From Diphasiastrum complanatum (Eukaryota; Streptophyta; Lycopodiopsida; Lycopodiales; Lycopodiaceae), in the NCBI GenBank assembly GCA_029204225.1, contig MU831834.1, positions 1 to 64,000 on the forward strand: a DNA stretch of 64,000 bases, in the 5' to 3' direction. Of this stretch, positions 45,009-56,655 are shown in pieces. Within the stretch, counting starts at the first letter, position 1, and every line of letters begins with the position of its first letter. A program made the position numbers and the translations under genes. A model generated the notes under the pieces. The model was not told the origin of the DNA. It saw nothing but the letters and a program-made list of their open reading frames with translations, and ran no database searches.

Positions 45009-47266
45009 GAAAGACTAGCTTCTCTAATAAAACACAACTCTTAAGGTTTTAAGGGTTTTTTCTTTTAGACTTTTTTTACCTTCCTCTCTCTTTCTCCCTA
45101 GTTTCAAATTTAGGATAAAACTTTGGGTGCAATTTGTTTACAGTTTTAAGCCTTTGTTTTAATATCGTATACTTTGAAAGGCAAAAAGTGTTTATATGAG
45201 ATTGTAATATTCAAGTTGAACTATTTACATATGCTACTTATAGTAGAATTAAAGTAGAAGTTAATTGCATTAAATAAGGGTTAACATATTGGTTAGTTGG
45301 TGGGGGCAAAATGAATCCATAGCTAGATTTACTATGGCCCTTCAAATGTGCCATGTCATAGGATCCATTGAGTTCTATGTGTAGACTTTCAATTTGATAT
45401 GAGTGTGAAAATAACTAATCAAAACTACCAAAAAAAGAGATTCTTTTTTAGTCCAAAAATGACCTAGTCTTGCAATTCAAAGATTTTCATCAAAGCCAAA
45501 GAAATTTTATTTTGTGAGATTTTTTTGTATATTTTTCTATCTTTTGATATTGCATGTGCTCATAGCAGTCAACAATTAATAGATCAAATATTACTAGCTT
45601 AGTACATTGCATTTTCATGTATGGCATAATGCCTTGCTTAAGCTAGTTTCCATGACATTTAGGGGCATAATGCCTTGTCTGAGTAAGTTCCAAAACATTA
45701 TGCCATTTATTATTGTTTGTCTACATCAAATCTTATATGAATGGATGATCTAGATTGAGTTTGGAGATGCCTATTTTTTTAAAATTGTCCTCTAACAACG
45801 TTCACACATGAGCATGACATAACTTGTAAAGTAAGAACTTTACAACACACTTGAAGTTGGACAATATGTGTTATCAACACATTGTACGGAAATAATGGCC
45901 TATGTTGTGGTTACAATGTGATTTTGAACTATAAATAAATATTTTTTTTTGCAAGAGAACACGAGTTGCCACTAGGGACGACTTTAGATTAGCGACAAGT
46001 CACTTTGCATGGCCCTTTCATTTGCTGCCTATTTTCTAATGGCAAGTGAGTTGACAAGCAATGGACCATGCACCCTTTCAGATTGGCAAAGTGTTAAATG
46101 GAGGGCCTCAATTTGATTGGCTCATTTGAATCCCTAGAGTAATATTGGTCCATTTTTTTGGCAACTCAACATTCCAAGCAATGTCTCTAAGTCCCAAAAA
46201 TGGGCTTGAGGGAGAACTCCATTTTGATTCAATGACTTGCCAAGCATTGTAGTTTGAAACCGCCTTAAATATTACACAAATCATCGATGCAAAGTGTTCA
46301 TAAGTTAAGTCTCTTAACCACTAAGTTGTTGCCACATGGTAGTGGCTATTTGCAACTAGAGTAATGTGTATTTCATACTGTTATAAAAATTTGGCATATA
46401 GGGTTGGTATAATGTTACACAAACCTATATGTTACACAAACCTATAAGTAGCAAATTTACTTCACTTTCATAGTTGCCCACAGCGGTCGTACAATCTACC
46501 CTCAAATATGTGGACCATCGATATAAATAAAAGTACGATATGGGTATGATATGAATAATTACCGTACCACGGATACTATATATGTGTACATAGCATACAT
46601 GTAGGCAAAGTATGGTTGAATACTTTATAAGCAACTAGCATAGCTAAATTTCATGCAACAAAAATCAGAAAAATACGAGAGTATCAAACCTCTTCCAGAC
46701 TGAACAATGTAGAGCGACCTTGATCTTGACAAATGAGAGCCTCTGCATGAGTTGCAGCTGCAATCCGACCACCGAATTTTCTCCTTGTGGGGATAGCCTT
46801 GAATTTGCTTTGTGGGTGTTGTATCTCTTGCCTTCCTCTTCATTAAATGATCGTGTATAGATATGGGCGCGATCTCTTCGTGTGATGCATCAATATCAGT
46901 GTTGATGTGAGAGAAAAGATCCGGGCCTTTGATATGATCCCTCTCGTATAATGAATCAGATATATCATTCCAGCAAGAATCCGCTTCCAAGCGGCTATCG
47001 ACGCTTATCTCGTTGGTGACTTCATGCTGGGAATTCTGGCATCTGGCATCTCGGCTAAGATGGCAATAACAGGAATGCTGTCCTTCCTCCAAGATTGAAT
47101 CTAGCCACTGAAAAACAATGCAAAGTATCTGATCAACTCGGTCTAAACACTTAAACAGTAAAAGTGTAAGAATGTCAATCACGACCAGTAGAGATTTTTC
47201 CCAGACGCTCCAGATTCTTCGAGAGTAAAACGTCCAAAAAACCAGAAAGGCATCGAGAGACTGCAT
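41131..47266 (-). CDS. BDG: BODYGUARD-like alpha/beta-hydrolase, four exons
   Basis: Exons on the minus strand: 47,266-46,690, 42,485-42,139, 41,941-41,739 and 41,446-41,131. All junctions are GT-AG (GTTTGA/TTGCAG, GTATGC/CTCAG, GTTTTA/CTCAG), the phases agree, and the sum is 1,443 nt, or 480 codons, close to the roughly 470 residues of Arabidopsis BODYGUARD. Exon 1 has the hydrophobic N-terminus (MQSLDAFLVFWTFY, LLVVIDILTLLLF) and the family signature IRWSDCSCNSC. The hydrolase core follows: VLFIHGFLSSSSLW (oxyanion hole), DLLGFGKSPKP, nucleophile Ser283 in GHSMG, LAPKKVWP, WYEHIGRAICF, HTHHSAWH, Asp430 in HGRRDLRCP and His458 in ENAGHLSII, so the triad is complete. Known members act in the outer epidermal wall in cutin and cuticle formation; their exact substrate is unsettled. 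No stop or frameshift was found. Confidence 0.88.
42486..46689 (-). other. 4.2 kb intron 1 of the BODYGUARD-like gene
   Basis: Separates the N-terminal exon from the catalytic exons. It contains a somewhat GC-richer block (about 43.0-44.5 kb) with short minus-strand frames of no recognised family, a poly-A run at 44,805 and a CA microsatellite at 44,970. No LTR, primer site or retrotransposon domain was found, so the cause of its length is not visible. Confidence 0.75.
44969..45000. repeat. (CA)n microsatellite
   Basis: Run of about 14 CA units inside intron 1. Confidence 0.95.
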
Positions 47267-47727
47267 TCTCGTTCAAGATTTGGATAGTCAAGCTAGCGCG
47301 TTTGTGCCGAGAAGAATTTCAAGAACAATACAATCTCTAAAGCTCAATTTTTCAGCGGGCAGTGTATCGATTCTCCTCCATAATTGATAAAAAGAACTCG
47401 AAAGACTATATTGGATCTTCAAAACCCATCAAACAATCTAGCGAGATTCAAAAACATACACCTGTAACAAGTGGTTGCAATGGAAACTGTCTTATCCCCT
47501 ATAGCAAATAAAACTTGCTCTTCGTTGAAAAGTAAGATTACATATATAGAGTAGTAACCTTCGCAATGCTCTGAAGACGGCCAAGTAGAAGGAGCAAGGT
47601 GATCCAACCCAAATGTTCCAGCATACATGCAAAACTGTGAGAGCAGGCGAATGGAACAATAGTGAGGCATCGATCGTAGACAAATAAATGACATAGTATT
47701 CAGAAAGGAATCAGCTTAGAGCATCTA
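47267..47727 (-). promoter_or_regulatory. Upstream region of the BODYGUARD-like gene
   Basis: The ATG at 47,266 is the first in frame with the conserved N-terminal membrane segment. Upstream sequence has no other supported gene and should hold the 5' untranslated region and promoter; no clear TATA box could be fixed. Minus-strand frames of 63-91 codons at 47.4-47.7 kb do not look like proteins. Confidence 0.35.
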
Positions 47728-48539
47728 ATGGAGAACATATTCTCGGCGTCAAAATCGACACGAATCCCTAGCCCAAACAAAAAGAAGGCATACTATTTTG
47801 TTCCAGGATTGGAGGTACTTGAAGACAAAGAACCCACTTATTTAAATATAAAGGAGCAGGTGCAATGCCCTTCAAAGGCCTGCACTCCAAAGATAAAAGT
47901 GTGGAATCCAAGATTATTTTTTTTTGGCAAAACCTTAAGGCACTAGTATATTTTCACAAATGTAGAGGTACAAAGATCTCATCAACTCAAGGCTGAACCA
48001 GTTAGTTCCCTAAGAAGGGAAGAGCTGTACATAACTGAACAATAGGACTACTGAGCACACCACAAGGAGGCAGTCCAATAGAGTTGTGCATAACTGAACA
48101 ATAGGACTACTGAGCACACCACATAGGGAGGCAGTCCAATAGCAAGGAGTGAAATCAAAATTATGTAGCCAGTAGATGCAAAGCAATCTGAAAGCACATA
48201 ACGACTGAAAGAGGAGTCACAATGCCATCGAAGATTTGCTAATTCCGAAAAGTCTAGATCTTCCAGAGTATCGATAGCCTGCAGACAGAGGTGAGACCAA
48301 CTCGGTCCATAATCTGTGATTCACCCATCAAAACAGAGCAAACATTAAGAGGCAGAGGGGTCCCCCAATGCTGAAGAGGTCTGCAAAGTCAGCTCAAAGG
48401 TGCCTATGATAGTAAAAGAATAGATACTCGCATTACAAGAATTTGAAACAAAAAAAGGGCCTTTTTAAAAGATTCTTGTTTTCAAAAAAACTTTCGCTTC
48501 CACATGAACCAATAGAAAGACCTAAAAATGAAATCTGCA
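47728..48539. other. Unassigned, no gene
   Basis: A 72-codon plus frame (MENIFSASKSTRIPSPNKKK) is not recognised. The stretch includes the tandem repeat at 48,029-48,139. Confidence 0.35.
48029..48139 (+). repeat. Tandem duplication of about 57 bp
   Basis: CATAACTGAACAATAGGACT...GGAGGCAGTCCAATAG occurs twice in a row with a few differences. Confidence 0.85.
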
Positions 48540-49142
48540 TAACATAACTCATTGGGACTAGCATCTGAAGAGGACTTACACCTGACGATCTTGTTTCTGG
48601 ACTACATACCAGTTGGGGAATTCCATTTGTCTACCGTAAAATAAATTTATTTGCTACTGAAGGGGTTGAGGCTACTCCAATTGAATCAGATCAAAAAGAC
48701 GAATAGGCGTTAACAGAGGATGTGAACAGAGAGCAATATCCACGAAGTTTTTCTGAGACATTGAGGAATCTAGGACATTGAAGGAGGAACCCGAAAAATT
48801 GCAGCCTACTCAGGTTTTTAGGAAAAAACTAATAAAAATTAATCTGGGAATGGAAGAACAACCGAAATATATGTCTATTGGAGCTTACAATGATCCAGAA
48901 TTCATTATGTGTGCTACTGAGCTGTTTAAGAAGTACAAAGCTGTTTTCGCATGGTCCTATGATGAATTATGGGGTGTGTGCTGAAGGAAATCTATCAGAA
49001 CACCATCGATGTCACCATTGATGCACAACCAATTCGTTAGTAGCAATATAGGATGAACCCAAAGCATGCAGAACAAGTCAGAGTTGAGTAAGTTTTATAT
49101 ATGCTATTGAAAACACGCCATGGTTGAGTCCTATTGTGATGT

Positions 49143-49248
49143 GTGATGCCACTTTATTATTAAATATTGAATATCAACATAAATATGGCATGATATACTC
49201 AAAAATGAAGATATGAGCTGGATAAGTATAAATCATGAAGAGGCCTAC
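49143..49248 (+). repeat. Left terminal inverted repeat
   Basis: 106 bp, one mismatch to the outer right copy (A versus G near 49,203). Confidence 0.9.
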
Positions 49249-50390
49249 ATCATAAGTACTTGCCTTATAATAAAGGGAAAGACCTTTAAAAGGAAAGCCA
49301 TTGCTTTGGATAACCTTTACTAGGTCGTCCACGCGAAACGACTAGATATGAAAAAACGTGTTAAACTAGAGTAATCTTAACTCTTAGTTAAATATACCTC
49401 TTATGGTTTAATAGAACGTATACTCAATCTAATTGTTAACTAGACCCTTTCACGGGAGCGACGCACCTATTGTCTTAGAGGTGTGTTTATTCGTCCCGTA
49501 GAACATATACTGATCTCACACTTCAGTCTCAACATCGAGAGAGAAAAGTTTATGCATATGTAAGAGATTGAAGAAGTGAATAGAGTTCTAAGAGTTATTC
49601 TCCCTTATCTCTGGTCTCTGCACTGCTTAGTGTGAGTGATCTTGAGTCTAATAGCAATCTCTAACGCATTACATGAATTACTCTCTCATCAGACAGACTC
49701 TCTAGTGCATTACAGTCGTTTGCTGTGTATTCGTAAAGCATGCTCTAAAGAACTGTCTTAAAATCATCTTATTTGTCTATCACGAATACTTTCTTTTCGG
49801 CACTTGAATAATGACTATCTTTGGTATAGTCTAGCGCGATCATTGAATAAAGTTGTATGTATACATATGAGATGACAGTCCTTGTCTGAAGAATTGAGTC
49901 TTTGATCTGTTTTCCTGATTGTAACTGACATAAGTTTCTAACGTGCTCTAAAACTTTTCATGTTCTTTAACTGTTAAATTGGACTTAAGTTGTTGAGAAC
50001 TTCTGTCTAGAATCAAACAGTTCGCGAACGCGATCAATTAATTGTCTGCACAGTTGCAAATACATCGAACAATTCTCAACTCTTTGTTGACACCTTAATC
50101 AGCCAGAGTGTAGTACTATTGTACTACTCTGATAACATCTCATCCGTAGAATGCATTTCATATGATTTGATAGAGACTAGATTGTTGTTCTGAGATTATT
50201 AAAATTACATTTCCCAAACCACAAGTAATACTAGTTACTTTTAATGTTTGTTGACAACCAAAAGAACACTCAAAACCACCTGTCATAACTATACCAAATA
50301 CATAACTTTCTAACATTGTCCTCTGTGGGAACGACATTATTTACTATAAAATCTATATTAACCTTGTTGGTATAGTACGACATATACCAA

Positions 50391-50410
50391 TTTTTGGCGT
50401 TGTTGCCGGG
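50391..50410 (+). other. tRNA-Asp-type primer-binding site
   Basis: TTTTGGCGTTGTTGCCGGGG followed by AT. The plant tRNA-Asp 3' end pairs with TGGCGCCGTTGCCGGGGAT; two positions differ. It is preceded by TACCA, a possible LTR end. Confidence 0.75.
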
Positions 50411-50464
50411 GATAGCCTAGGAAAGTTATAAGAAATCTGACACATCCATCTCCATCTCAAGTGT

Positions 50465-51850
50465 ATGTCAGATAGAAAATCCCGATACCGTAAGCTTAGA
50501 GAGGAATTTTTACGAAGACAGAGTGAGAGTACTAGTCGAAGAAATCTAGACGTAGATAAACTACGAATCTTCCTTGGTCTGCTAAGAAAGCAGATGCGCA
50601 TCTGATATAGTCAAGTTGAACCAGACTATGTAGGAATTTGGTACCTGCTGAAAGATGTGTTTCTGAACCAGTTCAGAGAAATCGGTTACAAATCTAGAAT
50701 TCTCGGACGTCTGAACAATGTTCAGAAGAAGAGTAAAGAATCCCTTCGAAAATATACACGAAAGGTTAAAAATATTATAGGAAAACTAACCGGTGTATAT
50801 CTCGTTGATATGTAGATCGAATGGTTTTTGGCTGGTTTACCGCCAAAGATTGATCGATATTGCAGACAAGGGGACGTGACCTCCTTAGCAACAGTAATAG
50901 CTAGTGCCAAAAATTTCGAGACCTCGAAACTAGCTCAGAGTCTGAAAGCAGTGATTCATCAGAATCAGAAGCTGATAAAGGAGAGAGAAAGAATAAATGA
51001 CGAACTAAACGAAAGGATGACACGAAAGTTGTCGAGGATAAGTCGTCAACTTTTAAAGTTGAAAAGCTTTGGAAGAGTAATATGGCTGACCTTAGTAAAA
51101 AGTTTAATGATTTGAAAGTACAAATCTCTGAAGTTGCAGATAAAAGACCAAAAGCATCTTCTTCCAACTCAGGAATGTGGTGTACGAAATGTGGAATTTC
51201 TGGACACACTAAGGAAGACTACACCATTGTGAATGTCAAATACATTGAAGATCCTGCCCAGGAGGTACTTTTTTATTTTTCAAAATGATGCAACTACTAA
51301 CTATGTTCAGGGTACTGCAGCATCAACCCAACATGACAGACCCAAGTTCGCACCAAGAAGACATAACCCTCCTGAATTTGTTGGACCAGCAAAGTCTCAA
51401 ACCGCGACTAAACTAGTGTCAGGCAACTGCTACAATTGTGGAGAGCCGGGACATTTTTCACCCAATTGTCCTCAACCGCGAAAGTCGATTGGTTATGATT
51501 GTTATGCTCAAATTGTAGAGAGCCTGGCCACAAGTATCCAAACTGCCCTCAGCCGCAGAATCCGCGACCCAAATATTAGTATGTAGCAACACCAACTGCT
51601 CCAAATGCGAAAGCAAAAACTTCAGCTGATGTTGTTGTGCAAAGAATTGACGTTAATAAAGGAAAATTGGCGAAGACAGATGACCAGTCCTGGCCAAGTG
51701 ACGTGGAGAAGATATTCAAAGTCACAACGAGAAGCAAAAACTCCTCGAAACCTGAACAGAAATCTTCGACGAAGCGTAGAAAATCCTCGAAGAAGAAATC
51801 TTCTAGTAAGTCAACGAACAAATCTACGACTAAAGAAGATCTGAAAAAAA
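50465..51850 (+). pseudogene. Gypsy gag with three zinc knuckles
   Basis: ATG 50,465 (MSDRKSRYRKLREEFLRR). Gag core: VFLNQFREIGYKSRILGRL, LRKYTRKVKNIIGKL, FLAGLPPKIDRYC. In-frame TGA (50,603) and TAG (50,813) interrupt it; later frameshifts occur. Three CCHC units: CTKCGISGHTKEDY at 51,182 (last Cys replaced by Tyr), CYNCGEPGHFSPNC at 51,429, and CSNCREPGHKYPNC at 51,502 in a shifted frame. A basic Lys/Ser-rich tail ends near 51,850, directly before the inner inverted repeat. Pol is absent. Confidence 0.8.
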
Positions 51851-51861
51851 ATAAATATGAC

Positions 51862-52092
51862 TTAGGCCTCTTCATGATTTATACTTATCCAACTCATATC
51901 TTCATTTTCGAGTATATCATGCCATATTTATGTTGATATTCAATATTTAATAATAAAGTGACATCACATAAAATAAAAAAATGACTTAGGCCTCTTCATG
52001 ATTTATACTTATCCAGCTCATATCTTCATTTTCGAGTATATCATGCCATATTTATGTTGATATTCAATATTTAATAATAAAGTGGCATCACA
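51862..52092 (-). repeat. Right terminal inverted repeat, tandemly doubled
   Basis: Two copies, 51,862-51,968 and 51,985-52,092, in direct tandem, both inverted relative to the left end. The inner copy reads GTGACATCACA where the outer reads GTGGCATCACA. Confidence 0.9.
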
Positions 52093-53660
52093 TGATGTAC
52101 CAAAGAAAAACGGTAATTTACGAGTTTGCATGGATTATCGTAAGCTGAATTCATTTATGGTGAAGGATCATTTCTCGTTGTCGTTAACCGAACAAATCTT
52201 GGACGAAGTTGCGGGCCATGAATTGTATAGCTTCCTTGATGGATTTAGTGGATACAATACAGATAGCTGAGAAGGACGAGGAGAAAACCGTATTTATCAT
52301 GGAACGGGGAGCATACGCCTATAGGGTGATGCCATTAGGGTTGCAAACTTCGCCTACGACCTTTCAAAAGGTGATAACAAAGGCATTTTACGATTATCTT
52401 GCTAGATTTATGAAAATCTTCCTAGATGATTTTTGCTTGTACGACGATGCAGATGATCATATGGATTACTTGGAGAAATGTCTCCAGAGATGTTATGAGT
52501 TTGGCATCAGTCTGAATCCAGACAAATGTACTTTCTGTGTGCGACGAGGGGTTCTATTGGGCGAGATTATTTCGAAAGAAGGACTATCAATTGAACCGAC
52601 AAAAATAGAGGTCATCAAGAATATGCGGTTTCTGAAAACTGCGAAGGAAATATAGACATTTCTAGGCATGACGGGTTACCATCGCCGATATATTTATTCG
52701 TATGTGAACAAGACCCATATCTTGTATCAAGTTATCAAGAAGGGGGCGGTTTACAAAGTAACCATTCAGCGGTATAAGGCATTTTGGGATGTAATAGATG
52801 CCTTGGTTAATGCACCAATTATGCGTCCATTGGATTGGAGTAAGCCATTCCATGTACATGCAGACGCATCCCAAATCGCGGTGGGCTATGTGTTAGTGCA
52901 ACCAGGCAAGGAAAATGAGAACGATCACCTGGTGTATTATGCGAGTAAGATGTTCACGCCTGCAGAAAAGAACTATTCGACTACATAGAGAGAAGTGCTG
53001 AGATTAATTTTTTCTCTTCGCAAGTTTTGTCATTTTTTGCTAGATAATAGGTTTGTAGTGTACATGGATCATCAGCCACTACTACATTTGATTCATAAAT
53101 CGGCGATTGCTAGTAGGATAGCACGATGGCTGATATTATTCCAGGAATTTGAATTCGATGATCTGACCAACGAGCAGAGTGCATACCATGGCTGATCAAT
53201 TGTCTCATATTGAGACGAGGGATACGAAGGAAGGCATTGACGAAATGCCAGATGCCCAACTCTTTAGCTCGGAACTACTGTATGATACTTGGTATACTAA
53301 TTTATATAATTTTCTACGTATGGAATGTTTCCTACGCACTTTAAGAAGTCCCAACACTGCCAACTGATTTGGCGGTCGCATGTTTCCCAAGTCATTGAGG
53401 GCCAATTGTATAAACACGGCCATGACCAAGTTTTGCGACGATGCGTTCAGTCAAAAGATGTGTGGGCTATTATTGATGAAGCACACTCAAGGTCCGTAGG
53501 GGTACATTTTGCCTCCAAAATTACAATACAGAAGGGGTATCGTTTGTTGTAAACAACAGTAGGGTGAAGGTTTATCATCATGATGTAGGCAAGGTTGATC
53601 TCAATAGAGGGATGATCTATTCTTTATTTGATATTATGAAGGGGGGCGTCACATTCAACC

Positions 53661-56099
53661 AACGTCAGTTGGGGGAACCATGATGGAAATGTTCGTACGG
53701 TGATGTGTGCCATGAGAAAGCATGTGTGGTTATTACATCACAGGGGAAAAAAAATTACTCACTAGTTTTTTGGGTAATTGGGAAGTTTCATTGTAGAGCA
53801 GATTCATATCTTGGCAAAGTGATGTTACGTATCACTGGACGCTAAGCAAACTGCCTAGAGGTTAATTTATTTTCTTAGGCCTTTGCCCATTGTGATCCTA
53901 ACAAGCTCTCAATGTCAACTTTTAATGCTTGCAATGCCAAATGGAAGTTCAAAGCTTGTGACCTTGGAAAATTTTCCTACTCATCTATGTTTACTGCTAC
54001 CAAGGATCCAAACTTCACTTTTTCATGGTTCACTCTAAGTGGAATACCAATGATCCTCCATCTAGATAAAAAGCCAAATTTCTACATACAAGCCAAATTT
54101 AGCCTACGAATTTCACATCTCCTTTAGAATTCTATTACAATCTCTATTTATCCATTTTAAATACAAAGCTAATGCCATCAACATCTACTCTAAATGCAAG
54201 TTTTAGATGAGGATGTGATTCACGTTTTCTAATATTGTCATTTACCTCTTGGGAAATCATTCGCTGATCTTTTCGTTGCATGTTTCCATGTTAGATTTAA
54301 AAGACTAAGCCACTTTGTATATTGTGAAAATGATATTGTTTTTACTGAATCTCATGTTAACAACTTTTAGCAATGATATTTTCATGGAGCATTTGGCTTG
54401 ATAGAAATAGTAGAGAAGTGATTTTGCATCTTCCCCCTGTTTCTTTATGAAGGGGCTGCCAGATTAGCTGCTCTTTGAGATATTGTACTTTTGTATAAAG
54501 CTCTGAATCTATGGTTAACCCTTTTGAAAGAAAAACAAAAAAAAGAATAGTGAGGCCCATCATTGTTGGATAATAGGTTCCTATAACATACCTTTGGTGC
54601 AATGTTTGGAAAAGTCGTCAAAGTGTTATTTCAAATGCAAGTGGTATTAACGTGTGCATTGTATTTTTGTATCTGGCAAAATATTTACAAAACTATGAAT
54701 TTCTTATATATTGTGAATGAGATAATGATACTTGGTAAAAGTTACATCTTTTGAAAAATCTAATTTCCAATGCAAAGACTACTTCATGAGTTTTTTTGAT
54801 GAGGTGGGGTAGAAAAAAACATTTGATTGTGAAGGATTCTCGAAACAATATAAATTTTTAGCTATAATTGGTAGATACTCAACTAATTAGCTAATTGGAT
54901 TATTTAGTAACTTTGTCGATATACTAGCTATTTAACGTTGTGGTCAAATTTTCATTTTTGGAGGATTTTAGATGTCAAGACTTTTGACCTTCAAAAGCAT
55001 AGAATATTTCAAGAAAATAAAAGGTACGATATTTGAGTGAAACTAAAGGAGGTCCCTCAAAGAGTGCTCTTGAGACTCTCTAAGTCTTGAATTAGAAATT
55101 AGTATTCTAAGTTTGTCAAACACATTGGGTCCCTATGCACGATCATGAGTTGTTGTGACATTTGGCCCATAGACACAAGCATACACTATAAATGATAGGA
55201 AATTTGCCATGGTATTTGTTTTAATAATATAAAGGATTTGTTTGGAAGATTCCATCACATTATTTGAAGAAAACCTTGCAAACTGTTGATGGTGAAGTCA
55301 AAGTTTCCCATAAAACATTGAATCTCACATTATGAACTTCAAAATTAATATCCTTCAACTTTCTTTTTTTGCATGTTATGAAATGTAGTAATGATCTCAC
55401 CTATTTTTTTGACCTATTATGACATATAAAGTCCATAAATTTTTATTTTTCACAAAAACATTGCGCTCATAAAGGGGCCATACATAAATCTGAAAAAAAA
55501 AATATTATGACCATAAATATGCATAAGAAGTGAGACTTGTCAAAAAGGATTCAACCATAAAAACGGGCTTTCCGTGCCATCTGTGGAAAGATCTTTTTAT
55601 GGACCTTTACACCCGGTGAAACAACACTTTAAGCATGGCTCAACCTAATGGACTCACCATTATTTTGCTAATGTTTTACCAAGTGGAAAGTTGTAAAAAA
55701 AAAACCATTTCTGGATACATCTTTTAATAGATGTTAACAATTGAGTGAAAGCAATAGAAAATTAGACTAAAACCTCTAGATTTTTGGGAGCACTTGCCTT
55801 GATCTAAAGTAAAGTGTAGTAAAGTGTACATACCTTCAATGCTCGGGAAATCTCTTTTGAGTTATCTTCAAAAAACTTGCATTCTATGGAACTTCTCAAT
55901 TTTTTAATACTTTTACTTATAAGAGGGTATATAAAAAACCAACACATTTTATTATGTCTATTTTTTAAAAAACTTGATGGTTCCATTCCTAGATGATATC
56001 TCTTTGCTTGTCTTTCTATAATTAAAAAATAAAATCATTCCATTTCAAATATTTATACAGAAATGGTGGGTTGGTGGTTTGTGTTTTCTATGAGAAGTA
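53661..56099. other. Intergenic, no gene supported
   Basis: AT-rich. A 71-codon plus frame at 53,912 (MSTFNACNAKWKFKACDLGK) and 60-81-codon minus frames are unrecognised and short. No LTR ends were seen. Confidence 0.4.
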
Positions 56100-56655
56100 C
56101 TGAGGAGGAAGGAGAGGGAGGAAACTTTAAAGGCGAGATGGCGATGGGCGCTTCATCGCTGATGGAGCCTGCCTTCCTCGCCAAGACGTGTTCTGTGGTT
56201 CATGGGCATCACCGGATTGACTAGGGCTAAGTCTCTACGCCATCGCTCTCATCACTCCCTACTTTTTTTGACTTGGGGTCTTGGCCGTCTTTGAACCAAA
56301 CTCTCACAAAACAATATACTTTTCTTCTGTCTCTCTCATATACACTCACTCTCTCTCTGCCTTTTCTTCTTCCCTGCTTTGTTGTTGCATAATTCATTTA
56401 ATTTGACTGTACATAGCTCGAATTTTCTTCGTACCTCATGAACACATACATAGTCTTCCACAATCACAGCTTTGACTGCAATCTTTTCAAATTCCCAACC
56501 AATGAGCTACTTGCTGCGTGTATTGGCATCACCTATACTAGCAATTGAGCTAGTTTCCAAGCATGAGCAATATTCAGTTCAATCTTTCAGGTATAACAGC
56601 GGCCATACAAAGCAATTTGGAGCTCTCGTTTTAAAAGGAAGAATTTTTTCTGTTG
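56100..56655 (+). promoter_or_regulatory. Upstream and leader region of the BRI1-like gene
   Basis: Contains a CT-rich tract at 56,322-56,385 of the kind common in plant 5' untranslated leaders. An upstream ATG at 56,502 opens a 92-codon frame (MSYLLRVLASPILAIEL) that ends at 56,780, overlapping the receptor start out of frame. If transcription begins upstream of it, this could lower translation; transcription may also start downstream of it or the leader may be spliced. Confidence 0.4.

Larger units (their letters stand above)
49138..52097. mobile_element. Inverted-repeat-bounded element with LTR-like, tRNA-Asp PBS and gag contents
   Basis: Element 49,143-52,092 (2,950 bp), flanked by the direct 5-mer TGATG (49,138-49,142 and 52,093-52,097). 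The ends are TG...CA: TGTGATGCCACTTTATT on the left and its complement on the right. The first about 106 bp (49,143-49,248) match the reverse complement of 51,985-52,092 with one difference; a second, inner copy of the right end lies at 51,862-51,968. Inside, in order: LTR-like sequence to about 50,388, tRNA-Asp primer site, gag frame 50,465-51,850. It has no direct LTR pair, RT or transposase. The TSD length and TG/CA ends are those of LTR-retrotransposon integration, although the inverted arms are not. Confidence 0.8.
48540..53660 (+). pseudogene. Ty3/gypsy pol remnant, interrupted
   Basis: Protease-RT spacer at 48,650-48,990 (EEQPKYMSIGAYNDPEFI, FKKYKAVFAWSYDELWG), then a degraded RT start up to 49,137 and a 2,950-bp insertion. 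RT continues from 52,099: VPKKNGNLRVCMDYRKLNSF, HELYSFLDGFSGYNT, a frameshift at 52,265, then AYAYRVMPLGLQTSPTTFQK, FLDDFCLYDD (active site, F for Y) and GISLNPDKCTFC. A stop at 52,653 precedes RNase H (PFHVHADASQIAVGYVLVQP, YYASKMFTPAEKNY), another stop, and the integrase zinc-binding start (HSRSVGVHFASK) at 53,490. A possible polypurine tract GAAGGGGGG is at 53,638. The integrase core is missing. Confidence 0.88.

Noticed and set aside
49143..52092. DIRS-type retroelement
   Set aside because: DIRS elements also have inverted ends, but they carry a tyrosine recombinase and do not make target duplications; neither condition fits.
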